Source: Streptomyces sp. JH14 (GTDB lineage Bacteria > Actinomycetota > Actinomycetes > Streptomycetales > Streptomycetaceae). From it: a stretch of DNA of 64,000 nucleotides. Below, in pieces: positions 54,279 to 63,935 of this stretch. How positions within the stretch are numbered: position 1 is the first letter of the stretch; every line of letters starts with the position of its first letter. The stretch is taken from the NCBI RefSeq assembly GCF_029428675.1, contig NZ_JAJNEL010000001.1:4154001-4218000 (forward strand), written 5' to 3'. Position numbers and translations under genes: made by a program. The notes beneath the pieces are model-generated. The model ran no database searches and was not told the origin of the DNA. It worked only from the letters and a program-made list of their open reading frames with translations.

Positions 54279-55939
54279 GCGCAACAGCTGTCCACAGCCT
54301 GTGGACAATGGCGGGCGGGGTGACAACGGCCGCCCCGGACGAGAAGTTCAAGGCACCCGTCATCGAGTACGCCCAGCTGGCCCCGGTCCTCATTGTGATC
54401 GGTGTCGCCGTCGTCGGCGTACTCGTCGAGGCCTTCGTGCCGCGCCGGGCCCGCTACTACACGCAGGTCTTCCTGGCCGTCGTCGCCCTCGCCGCCGCGT
54501 TCGCCGCGGTCGTCGGCCTCGCGGCCGGGGGGTACGGCACGACGAAGGCGCACCTCGCCGCGATGGGCGCCGTCGCCGTCGACGGACCCGCGCTGTTCCT
54601 GCAGGGCACCATCCTGCTGACGTCGCTGGTCGCCGTCTTCACCTTCGCCGAGCGGCGGCTCGACCCCGTGGCGCACGGCAACCGCGTCGACTCGTTCGCC
54701 GCACAGGCCGCGTCCGTCCCCGGCGGCGAGAGCGAGCAGGCCGCGGTCAAGGCCGGGTTCACCACCACCGAGGTCTTCCCGCTGCTGCTCTTCTCGGTGG
54801 CCGGCATGCTGGTCTTCCCGGCGGCCAACGATCTGCTGACGCTCTTCGTGGCCCTGGAGGTCTTCTCCCTCCCGCTGTACCTCCTGTGCGCCGTCGCCCG
54901 CCGCAAGCGGCTGATGTCGCAGGAGGCGGCCGTGAAGTACTTCCTGCTCGGCGCCTTCTCGTCGGCGTTCCTGCTCTTCGGGATCGCCCTGCTGTACGGG
55001 TACGCGGGCTCCGTCTCGTACGCCGCGATCGCCCAGGTGGTCGACGGCTCCGTCCCCCAGATCGACCCGGCGCTCGCCGACACCATGGGCAACGACGTGC
55101 TGCTGCTGATCGGCGGCGCGATGATCCTGACCGGGCTGCTCTTCAAGGTCGGTGCCGTCCCGTTCCACATGTGGACGCCGGACGTCTACCAGGGCGCCCC
55201 GACCCCGGTCACCGGCTTCATGGCCGCGGCCACGAAGGTCGCCGCGTTCGGCGCACTGCTGCGTCTGCTGTACGTGGTGCTTCCGGGCCTCAGCTGGGAC
55301 TGGCGGCCGGTCATGTGGGCCGTCGCCATCGTCACGATGCTGGGCGGTGCGATCGTCGCCATCACCCAGACCGACATCAAGCGGCTGCTGGCCTACTCGT
55401 CCATCGCGCACGCCGGGTTCATTCTCGCCGGTGTCATCGCGACCACCCCCAGTGGCATCTCCTCGGTGCTCTTCTACCTGGGCGCGTACTCCTTCGTGAC
55501 GGTCGGCGCGTTCGCCGTCGTCACCCTGGTGCGCGACGCGGGCGGCGAGGCGACGCACCTGTCGAAGTGGGCCGGGCTCGGCCGGCGCTCACCGCTGGTC
55601 GCCGCGGTCTTCGCGGTGTATCTCCTGGCGTTCGCCGGTATCCCGCTGACGTCGGGCTTCGCCGGAAAGTTCGCGGTCTTCAAGGCGGCGGCGGAGGGCG
55701 GCGCCGGCGGCCTGGTCGTGGTCGGTGTGATCTCGTCCGCGATCGCCGCGTTCTTCTACATCAGGGTCATCGTGCTGATGTTCTTCAGCGAGCCGAAGGC
55801 GGACGGCCCGACGGTCGCCGTCCCGTCGCCGCTGACGATGACGACCATCGCGGTCGGCGTCGCGGTCACGCTGGTGCTGGGCCTGGCGCCACAGTACTTC
55901 CTGGACCTGGCGAGCCAGGCGGGAGTGTTCGTGCGGTAA
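54275..55939 (+). CDS. nuoN: NADH-quinone oxidoreductase subunit N
   Basis: The protein has 554 residues from the GTG overlapping the nuoM stop. The third antiporter-like subunit, with LFVALEVFSLPLYLLCAVARR, GAVPFHMWTPDVYQGAPTPVTGFMAA and LLAYSSIAHAGFILAGVI. The first few codons (AVHSLWTMAGG) are encoded by two inverted DnaA-box-like 9-mers. It is the last gene of the operon. Confidence 0.96.
   Translation: MSATAVHSLWTMAGGVTTAAPDEKFKAPVIEYAQLAPVLIVIGVAVVGVLVEAFVPRRARYYTQVFLAVVALAAAFAAVVGLAAGGYGTTKAHLAAMGAVAVDGPALFLQGTILLTSLVAVFTFAERRLDPVAHGNRVDSFAAQAASVPGGESEQAAVKAGFTTTEVFPLLLFSVAGMLVFPAANDLLTLFVALEVFSLPLYLLCAVARRKRLMSQEAAVKYFLLGAFSSAFLLFGIALLYGYAGSVSYAAIAQVVDGSVPQIDPALADTMGNDVLLLIGGAMILTGLLFKVGAVPFHMWTPDVYQGAPTPVTGFMAAATKVAAFGALLRLLYVVLPGLSWDWRPVMWAVAIVTMLGGAIVAITQTDIKRLLAYSSIAHAGFILAGVIATTPSGISSVLFYLGAYSFVTVGAFAVVTLVRDAGGEATHLSKWAGLGRRSPLVAAVFAVYLLAFAGIPLTSGFAGKFAVFKAAAEGGAGGLVVVGVISSAIAAFFYIRVIVLMFFSEPKADGPTVAVPSPLTMTTIAVGVAVTLVLGLAPQYFLDLASQAGVFVR
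54288..54308. repeat. Inverted pair of DnaA-box-like 9-mers at the start of nuoN
   Basis: CTGTCCACA (54288-54296) and, after three bases, TGTGGACAA (54300-54308) form a perfect 8-bp-arm inverted repeat. The second is a perfect TTGTCCACA on the minus strand. Confidence 0.6.
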
Positions 55940-55958
55940 CACGGAGACACTGCGAGAG

Positions 55959-55994
55959 CGCCGGACGGGCACAGGAAGTCAAGCCCGTCCGGCG
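55959..55994 (+). terminator. Terminator of the nuo operon
   Basis: CGCCGGACGGGC pairs over 12 perfect base pairs with GCCCGTCCGGCG around a 12-base loop, followed by TTGT. It lies 20 nt after the nuoN stop. Confidence 0.88.
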
Positions 55995-56065
55995 TTGTCG
56001 TACCCGGCGCCTATGGTGGCAGGGGACGGCGCAGGACAGAACAGGGCAGACCCCCGGGGAGAGCG

Positions 56066-58087
56066 ATGGGCGGGACGGGCGTGACCATGGACGTGACCGA
56101 GAGCACCGAGAGCGAGGCGCAGCGGACGCTGCACCGGGTGTTCGGGTACGAGGCGTTCCGCGGCGAGCAGGAAGCGGTCGTCGACCATGTGGTGGCGGGC
56201 GGAGACGCCGTCGTCCTGATGCCGACCGGTGGCGGAAAGTCCCTCTGCTACCAGATCCCGGCCCTCGTCCGACCCGGTACGGGCGTGGTGATCTCGCCGC
56301 TGATCGCCCTCATGCAGGACCAGGTGGACGCGTTGCGGGCGCTCGGTGTGCGCGCCGGATTCATCAACTCCACGCTGGACTTCGACGAACGCCGGGTGCG
56401 CGAGGCCGAGTTCCTCGCCGGCGAGCTCGACGTGCTCTACCTGGCGCCGGAGCGGCTGCGCCTGGACTCCACGCTCGATCTGCTCGCACGCGGCAGCATC
56501 TCCGTCTTCGCCGTCGACGAGGCACACTGCGTCGCCCAGTGGGGCCACGACTTCCGGCCGGACTATCTGGCCCTGTCCGTGCTCGGCGAGCGCTGGCCCG
56601 ACGTACCGCGGATCGCCCTGACCGCGACGGCGACGAACGCCACGCACCAGGAGATCACCCAGCGCCTCGGCATGCCCGGTGCGAAGCACTTCGTGGCCAG
56701 CTTCGACCGGCCCAACATCCAGTACCGGATCGTGCCGAAGTCCGACCCCAAGAAGCAGTTGCTGACCTTCCTCAAGGAGGAGCACGCCGGGGACGCGGGC
56801 ATCGTCTACTGCCTCTCGCGCGCCTCGACGGAGAAGACCGCCGAGTACCTCTGCCGCAACGGCATCGAGGCAGTGCCGTACCACGCGGGTCTGGACGCCG
56901 GGACGCGGGCGCGCCACCAGGCACGGTTCCTGCGCGAGGACGGCCTGATCGTCGTCGCGACGATCGCGTTCGGGATGGGCATCGACAAGCCGGACGTGCG
57001 GTTCGTCGCCCACCTCGACCTGCCGAAGTCCGTCGAGGGCTACTACCAGGAGACCGGCCGCGCGGGCCGCGACGGGCTGCCGTCCACGGCCTGGATGGCG
57101 TACGGCCTCCAGGACGTCGTGCAGCAGCGCAAGCTGATCCAGGGCGGTGAGGGCGACGAGGCGTTCCGCCGTCGCGCGGCCGCCCACCTCGACGCGATGC
57201 TCGCCCTGTGCGAGACCGCCGACTGCCGCCGCGCCCGGCTGCTGACGTACTTCGGCCAGGATCCGCAGAAGGCGGCCTGCGCCAACTGCGACACCTGCCT
57301 GACCCCGCCCGAGACCTGGGACGGCACGGTGGCCGCGCAGAAGCTGCTGTCCGCCGTGGTGCGGCTGAAGCGGGAGCGGGGCCAGAAGTTCGGCGCGGGC
57401 CAGGTCATCGACATCCTGCTGGGCCGCAAGACCGCGAAGGTCATCCAGTTCGACCACGACCAGCTGTCGGTGTTCGGCATCGGCGCAGAGCTGTCCGAGG
57501 CGGAATGGCGGGGCGTGGTGCGGCAGTTGCTGGCCCAGGGGCTGCTGGAGGTCGAGGGCGAGTACGGCACGCTGGTGCTGACCGGGGAGAGCGGCTCGGT
57601 GCTCGGCCGGGAGCGGGAGGTACGGCTGCGCAAGGAGGCGCCGAAGCCCGCGTCGCGGTCCTCGAAGGGTGAGCGGAGCCCGAAGGCGTCGGCGGCCGTC
57701 GCCGAGCTGGCCCCGGAGGCCGTACCGGTCTTCGAGGCACTGCGCGCCTGGCGCGGCGCACGGGCGAAGGAGCAGGGCGTTCCGGCGTACGTCATCTTCC
57801 ACGACGCGACGCTGCGCGAGATCGCGTCCGTGCGCCCCGCCTCCCTGGCCGAGCTGGGCACGGTCAGCGGCCTCGGCGAGAAGAAGCTGGTGACGTACGG
57901 GGAGGGGGTGCTGGAGGTGCTCGCGTCGCTCGGGGCGGCCGGGGCGCCCGCGCCGGGCGACGGGGAGCCGGCCGCGCATCGGGTGGGGGCTACCCGTCAG
58001 CCGGCGGCCCCGCGCCCGGTCGCACCCGCGGTCCCGGATGCGGACCCCGAGTTCGGCTGGGACGAGGAGCCGCCCGAGTATGAGTGA
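56066..58087 (+). CDS. recQ: ATP-dependent DNA helicase RecQ
   Basis: The protein has 673 residues. Walker A is MPTGGGKSLCYQIPAL, Walker B is VDEAHCVAQWGHDFRPDY; helicase motifs V-VI are ATIAFGMGIDKPDVRFVAH and QETGRAGRDG. The zinc-binding region CETADCRRARLLTYFG ... CANCDTC and winged-helix RQC domain follow. A C-terminal HRDC domain is near residues 545-620. It unwinds DNA 3' to 5' in recombination and repair. The acidic tail is extra. Start ATG has GGGGAGA upstream. Confidence 0.94.
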   Translation: MGGTGVTMDVTESTESEAQRTLHRVFGYEAFRGEQEAVVDHVVAGGDAVVLMPTGGGKSLCYQIPALVRPGTGVVISPLIALMQDQVDALRALGVRAGFINSTLDFDERRVREAEFLAGELDVLYLAPERLRLDSTLDLLARGSISVFAVDEAHCVAQWGHDFRPDYLALSVLGERWPDVPRIALTATATNATHQEITQRLGMPGAKHFVASFDRPNIQYRIVPKSDPKKQLLTFLKEEHAGDAGIVYCLSRASTEKTAEYLCRNGIEAVPYHAGLDAGTRARHQARFLREDGLIVVATIAFGMGIDKPDVRFVAHLDLPKSVEGYYQETGRAGRDGLPSTAWMAYGLQDVVQQRKLIQGGEGDEAFRRRAAAHLDAMLALCETADCRRARLLTYFGQDPQKAACANCDTCLTPPETWDGTVAAQKLLSAVVRLKRERGQKFGAGQVIDILLGRKTAKVIQFDHDQLSVFGIGAELSEAEWRGVVRQLLAQGLLEVEGEYGTLVLTGESGSVLGREREVRLRKEAPKPASRSSKGERSPKASAAVAELAPEAVPVFEALRAWRGARAKEQGVPAYVIFHDATLREIASVRPASLAELGTVSGLGEKKLVTYGEGVLEVLASLGAAGAPAPGDGEPAAHRVGATRQPAAPRPVAPAVPDADPEFGWDEEPPEYE

Positions 58088-58164
58088 GCCCGGGGCCGGG
58101 CGGTGCCGGACAGTCCCGCGGCTGTCCGGGGCGTGTGCGCCGGAAACCGGATCGGGCCCCGACC

Positions 58165-58196
58165 GGGGCTGACCGCCTCACGCCGCGGTCAGCCCC
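58165..58196. terminator. Bidirectional terminator between recQ and the GPP34 gene
   Basis: GGGGCTGACCGC and GCGGTCAGCCCC pair over 12 bp around an 8-base loop, between convergent genes. Confidence 0.85.
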
Positions 58197-58219
58197 TGCA
58201 CCCGTGGCCCTGCCCGCGG

Positions 58220-58906
58220 TCAGTCGCCGTCGTCGCTGCTTCCTCCGCTGCCGCCCGCGCTCCCGCCGCTCCCGTTCGCCTTGTCCTGACGGACGTTCCG
58301 GTGCACCGCGTGCGCGGTCCACTCCTGGTGTACGAGGTCGCGCATCGCCGAACGGGCCCTCCAGCCGCCCTGCGCCACCGCGCTCGACAGACCGATCGCC
58401 GAGACCAGCGCGGCCAGTGTGCGGCTGCGAGGGTCTGGGAAGCCGGCCGTCTGGGCGGCCGTGAAGCGTTCCCGGACCGCGGCCGGCAGGTCCGGGGCCG
58501 CCGCCGGGTGGCGGTGGTACGGCAGCAGGCCGAGGAAGCGGTGGGTCTCCCTGCGCAGGACCGCGCGGCCGACCAGGTGGCCCAGGCACAGCTCCTCGAC
58601 GTGCCGGCCGGTCCGCCGGATCCATCGCTTCGCGCTGACGCCGCCGGTGAATCCGCCCTTGTCCGGGGCCGGCAGACTCCCCAGGACCTGTGCGAGGAGC
58701 GGGTCCTGGGGAGCCAGCGGGTTGATCACCCGTATCCGGCCGAGCTGCTCGGTGATCCGGCCCTGGAGCTCCAGCTCTGCGAGGACCGCGCCCGCCATCC
58801 CGTACTCCAGGAAGCGGTTGCGGCAGTACGGTCTGCCCCGCTGCGGGTCCAGTGCGAGCAGCAGCAGTTCCTCGGGGAGCGTGAGTCCCGGGTGGGCCGG
58901 GGTCAT
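58220..58906 (-). CDS. GPP34 (GOLPH3-like) family phosphoprotein
   Basis: The protein has 228 residues, begins MTPAHPGLTLPEELLLLALDPQRG, and contains GMAGAVLAELELQGRI, matching the GOLPH3/GPP34 domain common in Streptomyces. The eukaryotic relatives bind phosphatidylinositol-4-phosphate; bacterial roles are unknown. The ATG overlaps the stop of the fumarylacetoacetase gene (ATGA), so they share an mRNA. The C-terminal tail is a Gly/Ser linker-like stretch. Confidence 0.85.
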   Translation of the reverse strand: MTPAHPGLTLPEELLLLALDPQRGRPYCRNRFLEYGMAGAVLAELELQGRITEQLGRIRVINPLAPQDPLLAQVLGSLPAPDKGGFTGGVSAKRWIRRTGRHVEELCLGHLVGRAVLRRETHRFLGLLPYHRHPAAAPDLPAAVRERFTAAQTAGFPDPRSRTLAALVSAIGLSSAVAQGGWRARSAMRDLVHQEWTAHAVHRNVRQDKANGSGGSAGGSGGSSDDGD

Positions 58907-60132
58907 GGTGTCGGCACGATTCGGCCCGTCACTTCGCCGAGACCCACCCGGGTGCCGTGCGGCCCCGGCGCCCAGGCCGTCAGGGTCACCTCGTCGCCGT
59001 CCTCCAGGAAGGTCCGCTTCCCGTTCGGGAGGTCCAGCGGGTCGCGGCCGTTCCAGGTGAGTTCGAGGAGCGAGCCGCGCTGGCCGGGCTCGGTGCCGCT
59101 GACGGTGCCGGAGCCGTACAGATCGCCGGTACGCAGCGACGCACCGTTCACCGTCATGTGCGCCAGCATCTGGGCGGCCGTCCAGTACATGGTGGCGAAC
59201 GGCGGCTCGGCCACCGGCTGCCCGTTGATCGCGACGGTGATCCGCAGGTCGAGGCCGCCGGGCTCGTCCTCGCCCCCGTCCTCCAGATAGGGGAGGAGCG
59301 GGAAGTCCCGGGCGGGCGGTGCGATCCGGGCCGCGTCCAGTGCCTCGAGCGGGGTCACCCACGCCGATACGGATGTGGCGAAGGACTTGCCGAGGAACGG
59401 TCCCAGCGGGACGTACTCCCACGCCTGGATGTCGCGCGCCGACCAGTCGTTGAGCAGCGAGAGCCCGAAGACATGGTCGCGGAAGTCGCCGAGTGCGACC
59501 GGCCGGCCCTGCTCGGAGGGAACCCCCACCACGAAGCCGACCTCGGCCTCGATGTCCAGCTTGACGGAGGGGCCGAAGACGGGGGCGGCGTCGGACGGTG
59601 CCTTGCGCTGGCCCGAGGGGCGCACCACGTCCGTACCGGAGACGACGACGGTGCCGGACCGGCCGTGGTAGCCGATCGGGAGGTGCTTCCAGTTGGGGGT
59701 GAGCGCGACGCCGTCCGGGCGGAAGATCTTCCCGACGTTGGTGGCGTGGTTCTCGCTCGCGTAGAAGTCGACGTAGTCCGCGACGGCGTACGGCAGATGG
59801 AGCGTCACCGCGTCGACGGGGTGCAGCAGCGGCTCGATGTCGGCACGGTGGGCCGGGACCGTCACCCAGGCGGTGAGCGCCCGCCGGACGTCACGCCAGG
59901 CGGTGCGGCCGGCAGCGAGCAGCGCGGTCAGGTCCGGCTGGGCGAGGAGCTGTGCGTAGGGCGAGCCGAGCGCGTGCGCCGCGGCCCCCGCGTCCAGCAC
60001 GTGGCTGCCGATGCGGACGCCGACCCGGCGCTCCCCGGGGTGGCCGGTCGTGGAGAACACACCGTACGGAAGGTTGTGCGGACCGAAGGGGTCGCCCTCG
60101 GCCAGATCGAGCGGACTGCTCTGCTCGGGCAT
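58903..60132 (-). CDS. fahA: Fumarylacetoacetase
   Basis: The protein has 409 residues; the ATG at 60132 follows GAGG, whereas the TTG at 60153 lacks a binding site. The FAH N-terminal domain (LPYGVFSTTGHPGERRVGVRIG) and the metal and catalytic segments YVDFYASENHATNVG, LPIGYHGRSGTVVVSGTDVVRPSGQ, LDIEAEVGFVVG, LLNDWSARDIQAWEY and LGPFLGKSFATSVSAWV are intact. It cleaves fumarylacetoacetate to fumarate and acetoacetate in tyrosine/homogentisate breakdown. The other pathway genes are not in the window. Confidence 0.93.
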   Translation of the reverse strand: MPEQSSPLDLAEGDPFGPHNLPYGVFSTTGHPGERRVGVRIGSHVLDAGAAAHALGSPYAQLLAQPDLTALLAAGRTAWRDVRRALTAWVTVPAHRADIEPLLHPVDAVTLHLPYAVADYVDFYASENHATNVGKIFRPDGVALTPNWKHLPIGYHGRSGTVVVSGTDVVRPSGQRKAPSDAAPVFGPSVKLDIEAEVGFVVGVPSEQGRPVALGDFRDHVFGLSLLNDWSARDIQAWEYVPLGPFLGKSFATSVSAWVTPLEALDAARIAPPARDFPLLPYLEDGGEDEPGGLDLRITVAINGQPVAEPPFATMYWTAAQMLAHMTVNGASLRTGDLYGSGTVSGTEPGQRGSLLELTWNGRDPLDLPNGKRTFLEDGDEVTLTAWAPGPHGTRVGLGEVTGRIVPTP

Positions 60133-60268
60133 CTGTTGCTGCCTCGCTTTCAAGGTCGCTTGGGGGACACGTTACGTCGACGCGGCCGTCTCGCGGCAGT
60201 GCCCCAACTACGCCCGATGCCCGGAAAGTTCCTTCGTACGCCCATGTGGGAGAGGGTGCGGAGCCGAT

Positions 60269-62275
60269 TCAGCCCGCCGTGCGCGCGATCCGCTTCTCCC
60301 AGGTGCGGTGGAAGACGATCTCGCTGCCGTCCGTGCACACCACCTCGTCGAAGGTGAGGAAGTCGGTCTCGTCCGCACTGATCTCGGACCGTGTCTCGAT
60401 CTTCACGTCCCACTTCACGTCCTCGGCCGTCTCCGGCCGGTGGAGCCGGATCGTCCACCGGGAGCGGGTGCGCGCGGACAGCGGGTCGTCCTCCTGGATC
60501 GTGTACGTCTCCTCCGCGTCCTCGGTGACTTCGAGACCGTCCGGGTAGACGCGCGTGCCGCCGTGGCGCGGGTCGGTCTCCAGCCGCCATTCACCCTTGG
60601 CGACGTCGCGGACCACCAGGCGCTCGGGGCGCGGCTCGTCGAGCGTCACCGGCTGGACGACGCCGAGCGGCTCCGAGTGCTCCGCCTCCTCGAACATGAT
60701 GGGCGGATCCTCGGTGCGGCGGCGCACCGGCAGTTCGACGAAGCTGCCGTCCGCGTCCAGGGTGAATCCCGCCGAACCGGCCTGCGGCCAGATCCACGGC
60801 CAGTACGAGGAGGAGACGGCGAGTCTGATCCGGTGGCCGGGCGGGAAGGCGTATCCGATGCCGTTCAGCTCGAACGTGACGTCCTCCGTGGCGCCCACCG
60901 GCCAGTCGTCGGAGCGGTCGAGGCCGTGCCGGGCGGACAGGTTGAGGAAGCCGCGGGTGACGAGGGTGGAGGAGCCGTCGGGTGCGACGTCGCAGAGCCG
61001 GGCGATCGCCTGGCCGCGCGGTACGTCCATCCGGATCCGGAGCTTCACCTTCGGACGTCCCAGGATCTCGATCGGGGCGTTCTCGACGGGGAACTCGAAG
61101 GAGACCGACTTGGCGTCCTCGTCACGTTGGTCGGGCGGCAGATCGGCGTCGCTGCCGATCGGGACGAAGCGCCCGGCGTCCAGCCCGGTCTGCTGCGGCG
61201 AGCGGACGGTCTGCGGCCCGCCCCGGAGGGCGTACGTGAGGGGCGTGACGTTCTCCGAGGGCCAGCCGGTGTCGCCGACCCACCGGCCGGGAAGCGACTC
61301 GTACACCGTGGCGGGCCGGTGCGACCCGCTGATCCAGGACCGCAGCAGCGGCTCGGACATGACGCCGGTGTCCTTGTCCTTGAGGTGCTGGTCCCACCAG
61401 CGCAGCGTCTCCTGGAGGAACCCGATCGACGGCCCCGGCGGCAGGCCGCCGTCCGGATACTGGTGCGACCACGGCCCGATCAGCCCGCGCACCCTCGCCG
61501 GGTCGAGGCGCTCGACGAGCCGCAGGACGGTGTCGCGGTGCGGGTCGTGCCAGCCGCCCACCGCGAGCACATGCGCCTGGATGGCGGAGCAGTCCTCGCG
61601 GGCACTGCCCCGGGTCCAGTAGGCGTCGCGGGTCTGGTGTGCCAGCCAGGTGTGGATGTACGGGGCGACCCCTTCGAGCCGCTTCAGCCACAGGTCCGTC
61701 CAGTCATCGCCGACGTACGCCGGGTCCGGTGGCCGGGCGGTGAAGGCCAGCAGCGCCGCCGCCCTGGCGTGCATCTCGACGGCGAGGACCGAGCCGCCCA
61801 GGTAGTGGACGTCGTTGTCGTACCGGTCGTCGGACGAACAGACCGCGACGATCGCCTTCAGCGGCTCGGGGGCGAGCGCGGCGATCCGGAGTGCGTCGAA
61901 GCCGCCCCAGGAGATCCCCAGCATGCCGACCCGGCCGGAGCACCACTCCTGCTGGGCCAGCCAGTGGACGACGGCGACCCCGTCGGCCAGCTCCGTGGTG
62001 TCGTGCGCGTCGCCCGGCAGCCCCTCGCTGTTGCCGTGCCCGCGCAGATCGACCCGTACGCAGGCGTAGCCGTGGCCGGCGTACCAGGGGTGGCGCTGCC
62101 GGTCGCGCGCCGATGTCCAGTCGCTCAGCCGGTACGGCAGGTACTCGAGGAGCGCCGGCACGGGTTCGTCGGTGACCGGACGCCAGATCCGGGCGTAGAG
62201 CTGTGTGCCGCCCGGCAGCGGGATCCAGACGTCCTCGTGGGCCGTGTCGTACGGGAACCGGGTGCGGATGTGCAT
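60269..62275 (-). CDS. CocE/NonD-family X-Pro dipeptidyl-peptidase-like hydrolase
   Basis: The protein has 668 residues with GAGG seven bases before the ATG. The alpha/beta-hydrolase domain carries the nucleophile GISWGG (near residue 121), oxyanion LPYRLSD and HQYPDGG with the catalytic histidine (~265). The C-terminal jelly-roll (X-Pro dipeptidyl-peptidase C domain, ~360-560) begins after ALRGGPQTV. The final ~110 residues are a further beta-rich extension. There is no signal peptide, so it is cytosolic. The substrate (ester or peptide) is unknown. Confidence 0.88.
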   Translation of the reverse strand: MHIRTRFPYDTAHEDVWIPLPGGTQLYARIWRPVTDEPVPALLEYLPYRLSDWTSARDRQRHPWYAGHGYACVRVDLRGHGNSEGLPGDAHDTTELADGVAVVHWLAQQEWCSGRVGMLGISWGGFDALRIAALAPEPLKAIVAVCSSDDRYDNDVHYLGGSVLAVEMHARAAALLAFTARPPDPAYVGDDWTDLWLKRLEGVAPYIHTWLAHQTRDAYWTRGSAREDCSAIQAHVLAVGGWHDPHRDTVLRLVERLDPARVRGLIGPWSHQYPDGGLPPGPSIGFLQETLRWWDQHLKDKDTGVMSEPLLRSWISGSHRPATVYESLPGRWVGDTGWPSENVTPLTYALRGGPQTVRSPQQTGLDAGRFVPIGSDADLPPDQRDEDAKSVSFEFPVENAPIEILGRPKVKLRIRMDVPRGQAIARLCDVAPDGSSTLVTRGFLNLSARHGLDRSDDWPVGATEDVTFELNGIGYAFPPGHRIRLAVSSSYWPWIWPQAGSAGFTLDADGSFVELPVRRRTEDPPIMFEEAEHSEPLGVVQPVTLDEPRPERLVVRDVAKGEWRLETDPRHGGTRVYPDGLEVTEDAEETYTIQEDDPLSARTRSRWTIRLHRPETAEDVKWDVKIETRSEISADETDFLTFDEVVCTDGSEIVFHRTWEKRIARTAG

Positions 62276-62757
62276 GGCGTACCTCGGGGGACGGGGTGCG
62301 ACGGGACGCAGGGTGCGCCCGGGCCGGGGTGCGGCGGGGCGGTGCCGGCCGGCACGGGCGGGAAACCGGCGTCGTGGTTACGCCCGGCCAGGTGACGCCG
62401 GCCGTGTATGTACCGGACCGGGCCGGAGCTCGTCGCGCGGCCGGCAGGCCGTGACGTGGCGGTGCCGGCCCGCGCGGTCCCCGGGCGGCCCGGGGGAGGC
62501 CCGGACAGGGCCCGGACGAGGCCCGGGAACGGCCGGGAGGAGGCATGGCCGTCGCCGGGTGGCGGCCGGGTCCGTCCGGCTTCGGCGGCGCTGTGGGACC
62601 AAGGGACAACTCCTGATCGGATGAGCTGAACCCGAACATACCGGCGGTGGCGGGAAGGCGCCCACGGTGATCGAAAGGGGACCGGATACGCTGACTTGAG
62701 TGATGGCAGCGACACATCGACATTCCGTGTGATCGTCAGCAGACAGGAGATCCCCTC
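62276..62757. other. 482-nt intergenic region, very GC-rich, partly repetitive
   Basis: No gene is supported. At about 62,488-62,540 a GGCCCGG motif recurs every 10-14 bases, giving a simple-sequence stretch. The region contains the promoters of the leftward hydrolase and the rightward prenyl synthase; a TACGCT -10-like hexamer lies at 62687-62692. Confidence 0.5.
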
Positions 62758-63768
62758 GTGACCGTCGTCGGGCCGTTCGGACTGAGCGTGCGGGACCAGG
62801 CTCTTGAGGCCGATGTCCAGACCGGTTTGGCCGCTGTCGAGGCGGGGCTGCTCGATGCCACCAAGAGCGACGTCCCGTTCATCACAGAGGCCGCGCAGCA
62901 TCTCGTACGGGCGGGGGGCAAGCGTTTCCGGCCGATGCTGGCGATGCTGGCGTCCCAGTTCGGTGACGCCGACGCGCCGGGTGTCGTGCCGTCCGCCGTG
63001 GTGGTCGAGCTGACGCATCTCGCCACGCTCTACCACGACGACGTGATGGACGAGGCGAACGTACGCCGCGGGGTCGACAGCGCCAACACCCGGTGGGGCA
63101 ACTCGGTGGCCGTGCTGACCGGCGACTTCCTCTTCGCCCGTGCCTCGCACATACTGGCCGACCTCGGTCCGGAGGCCGTCCGCATCCAGGCGGAGGCGTT
63201 CGAGCGCCTGGTCACCGGCCAGATCCTGGAGACCGCGGGCCCGCGCGACGGCCGCGACCCGGTCGAGCACTACCTCGAGGTGATGCGCGGCAAGACCGGC
63301 TCGCTGATCGCCGTGGCCTGCCGGTTCGGCGCGATGATGTCCGGCGCCGACGAGTCGGCCGTCGACATCCTCACCCAGTACGGGGAACGGCTCGGCGTCG
63401 CCTTCCAGCTCGCCGACGACGTGCTCGACATCGCCTCCGACACCCACGAGTCCGGCAAGACCCCCGGCACGGACCTGCGCGAGGGCATCCCGACGCTCCC
63501 CGTGCTGCATCTGCGGGCGCAGGCGGCCGCCGACGGCAAGCCGGACGACCTGGAGCTGCTGGAGCTGCTCGACGGCGATCTCGGCGACGACGACCGGCTC
63601 GCCGAGGCGCTCTGCCGGCTGCGCGCGCACCCCGCGCTGGAGCAGGCCCGGCGCGACACGATCCGGTACGCGCAGGAGGCGCGGGCGACGCTGGCGCCGC
63701 TGCCGGCGTGCTACGCGAAGTCCGCGCTGGAAGAACTGTGCGACCTCGTGGTGCACCGCGCGGGCTGA
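62758..63768 (+). CDS. Long-chain polyprenyl diphosphate synthase (menaquinone side chain)
   Basis: The protein has 336 residues; GTG with AGGAGA eight bases upstream. The two aspartate-rich motifs are LYHDDVMD (with ANVRRG following) and FQLADDVLD, plus the GGKRFRP pocket. The residues before the first DDxxD are small (LATLY), consistent with a long product. It extends allylic diphosphate with isopentenyl diphosphate to make the menaquinone tail used by MenA. The proximity to nuo, menG and the reductase gene supports this role. Confidence 0.9.
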   Translation: MTVVGPFGLSVRDQALEADVQTGLAAVEAGLLDATKSDVPFITEAAQHLVRAGGKRFRPMLAMLASQFGDADAPGVVPSAVVVELTHLATLYHDDVMDEANVRRGVDSANTRWGNSVAVLTGDFLFARASHILADLGPEAVRIQAEAFERLVTGQILETAGPRDGRDPVEHYLEVMRGKTGSLIAVACRFGAMMSGADESAVDILTQYGERLGVAFQLADDVLDIASDTHESGKTPGTDLREGIPTLPVLHLRAQAAADGKPDDLELLELLDGDLGDDDRLAEALCRLRAHPALEQARRDTIRYAQEARATLAPLPACYAKSALEELCDLVVHRAG

Positions 63769-63898
63769 CCCCGTCCGGCGAGCTGTGCACCCGTGCCCCC
63801 GCCCGGACCCCTACGGGTCGGGGGAGGTACGGGTGGGCGGTGTCATACCGCAGAGGTACGCGGAGTTGCTCCCGCGGGCTGACGCCTCGCCAGGAAGA

Positions 63899-63935
63899 TT
63901 TTGGTCAGATGGAGAACAACCACTCCTGACCAAAA
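63899..63935. promoter_or_regulatory. 10-bp-arm inverted repeat upstream of the next gene
   Basis: TTTTGGTCAG (63899-63908) and CTGACCAAAA (63926-63935) are perfect complements separated by 17 bases. They lie in the promoter region of a rightward gene whose GGAGG is at the last bases of the window. Confidence 0.5.
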
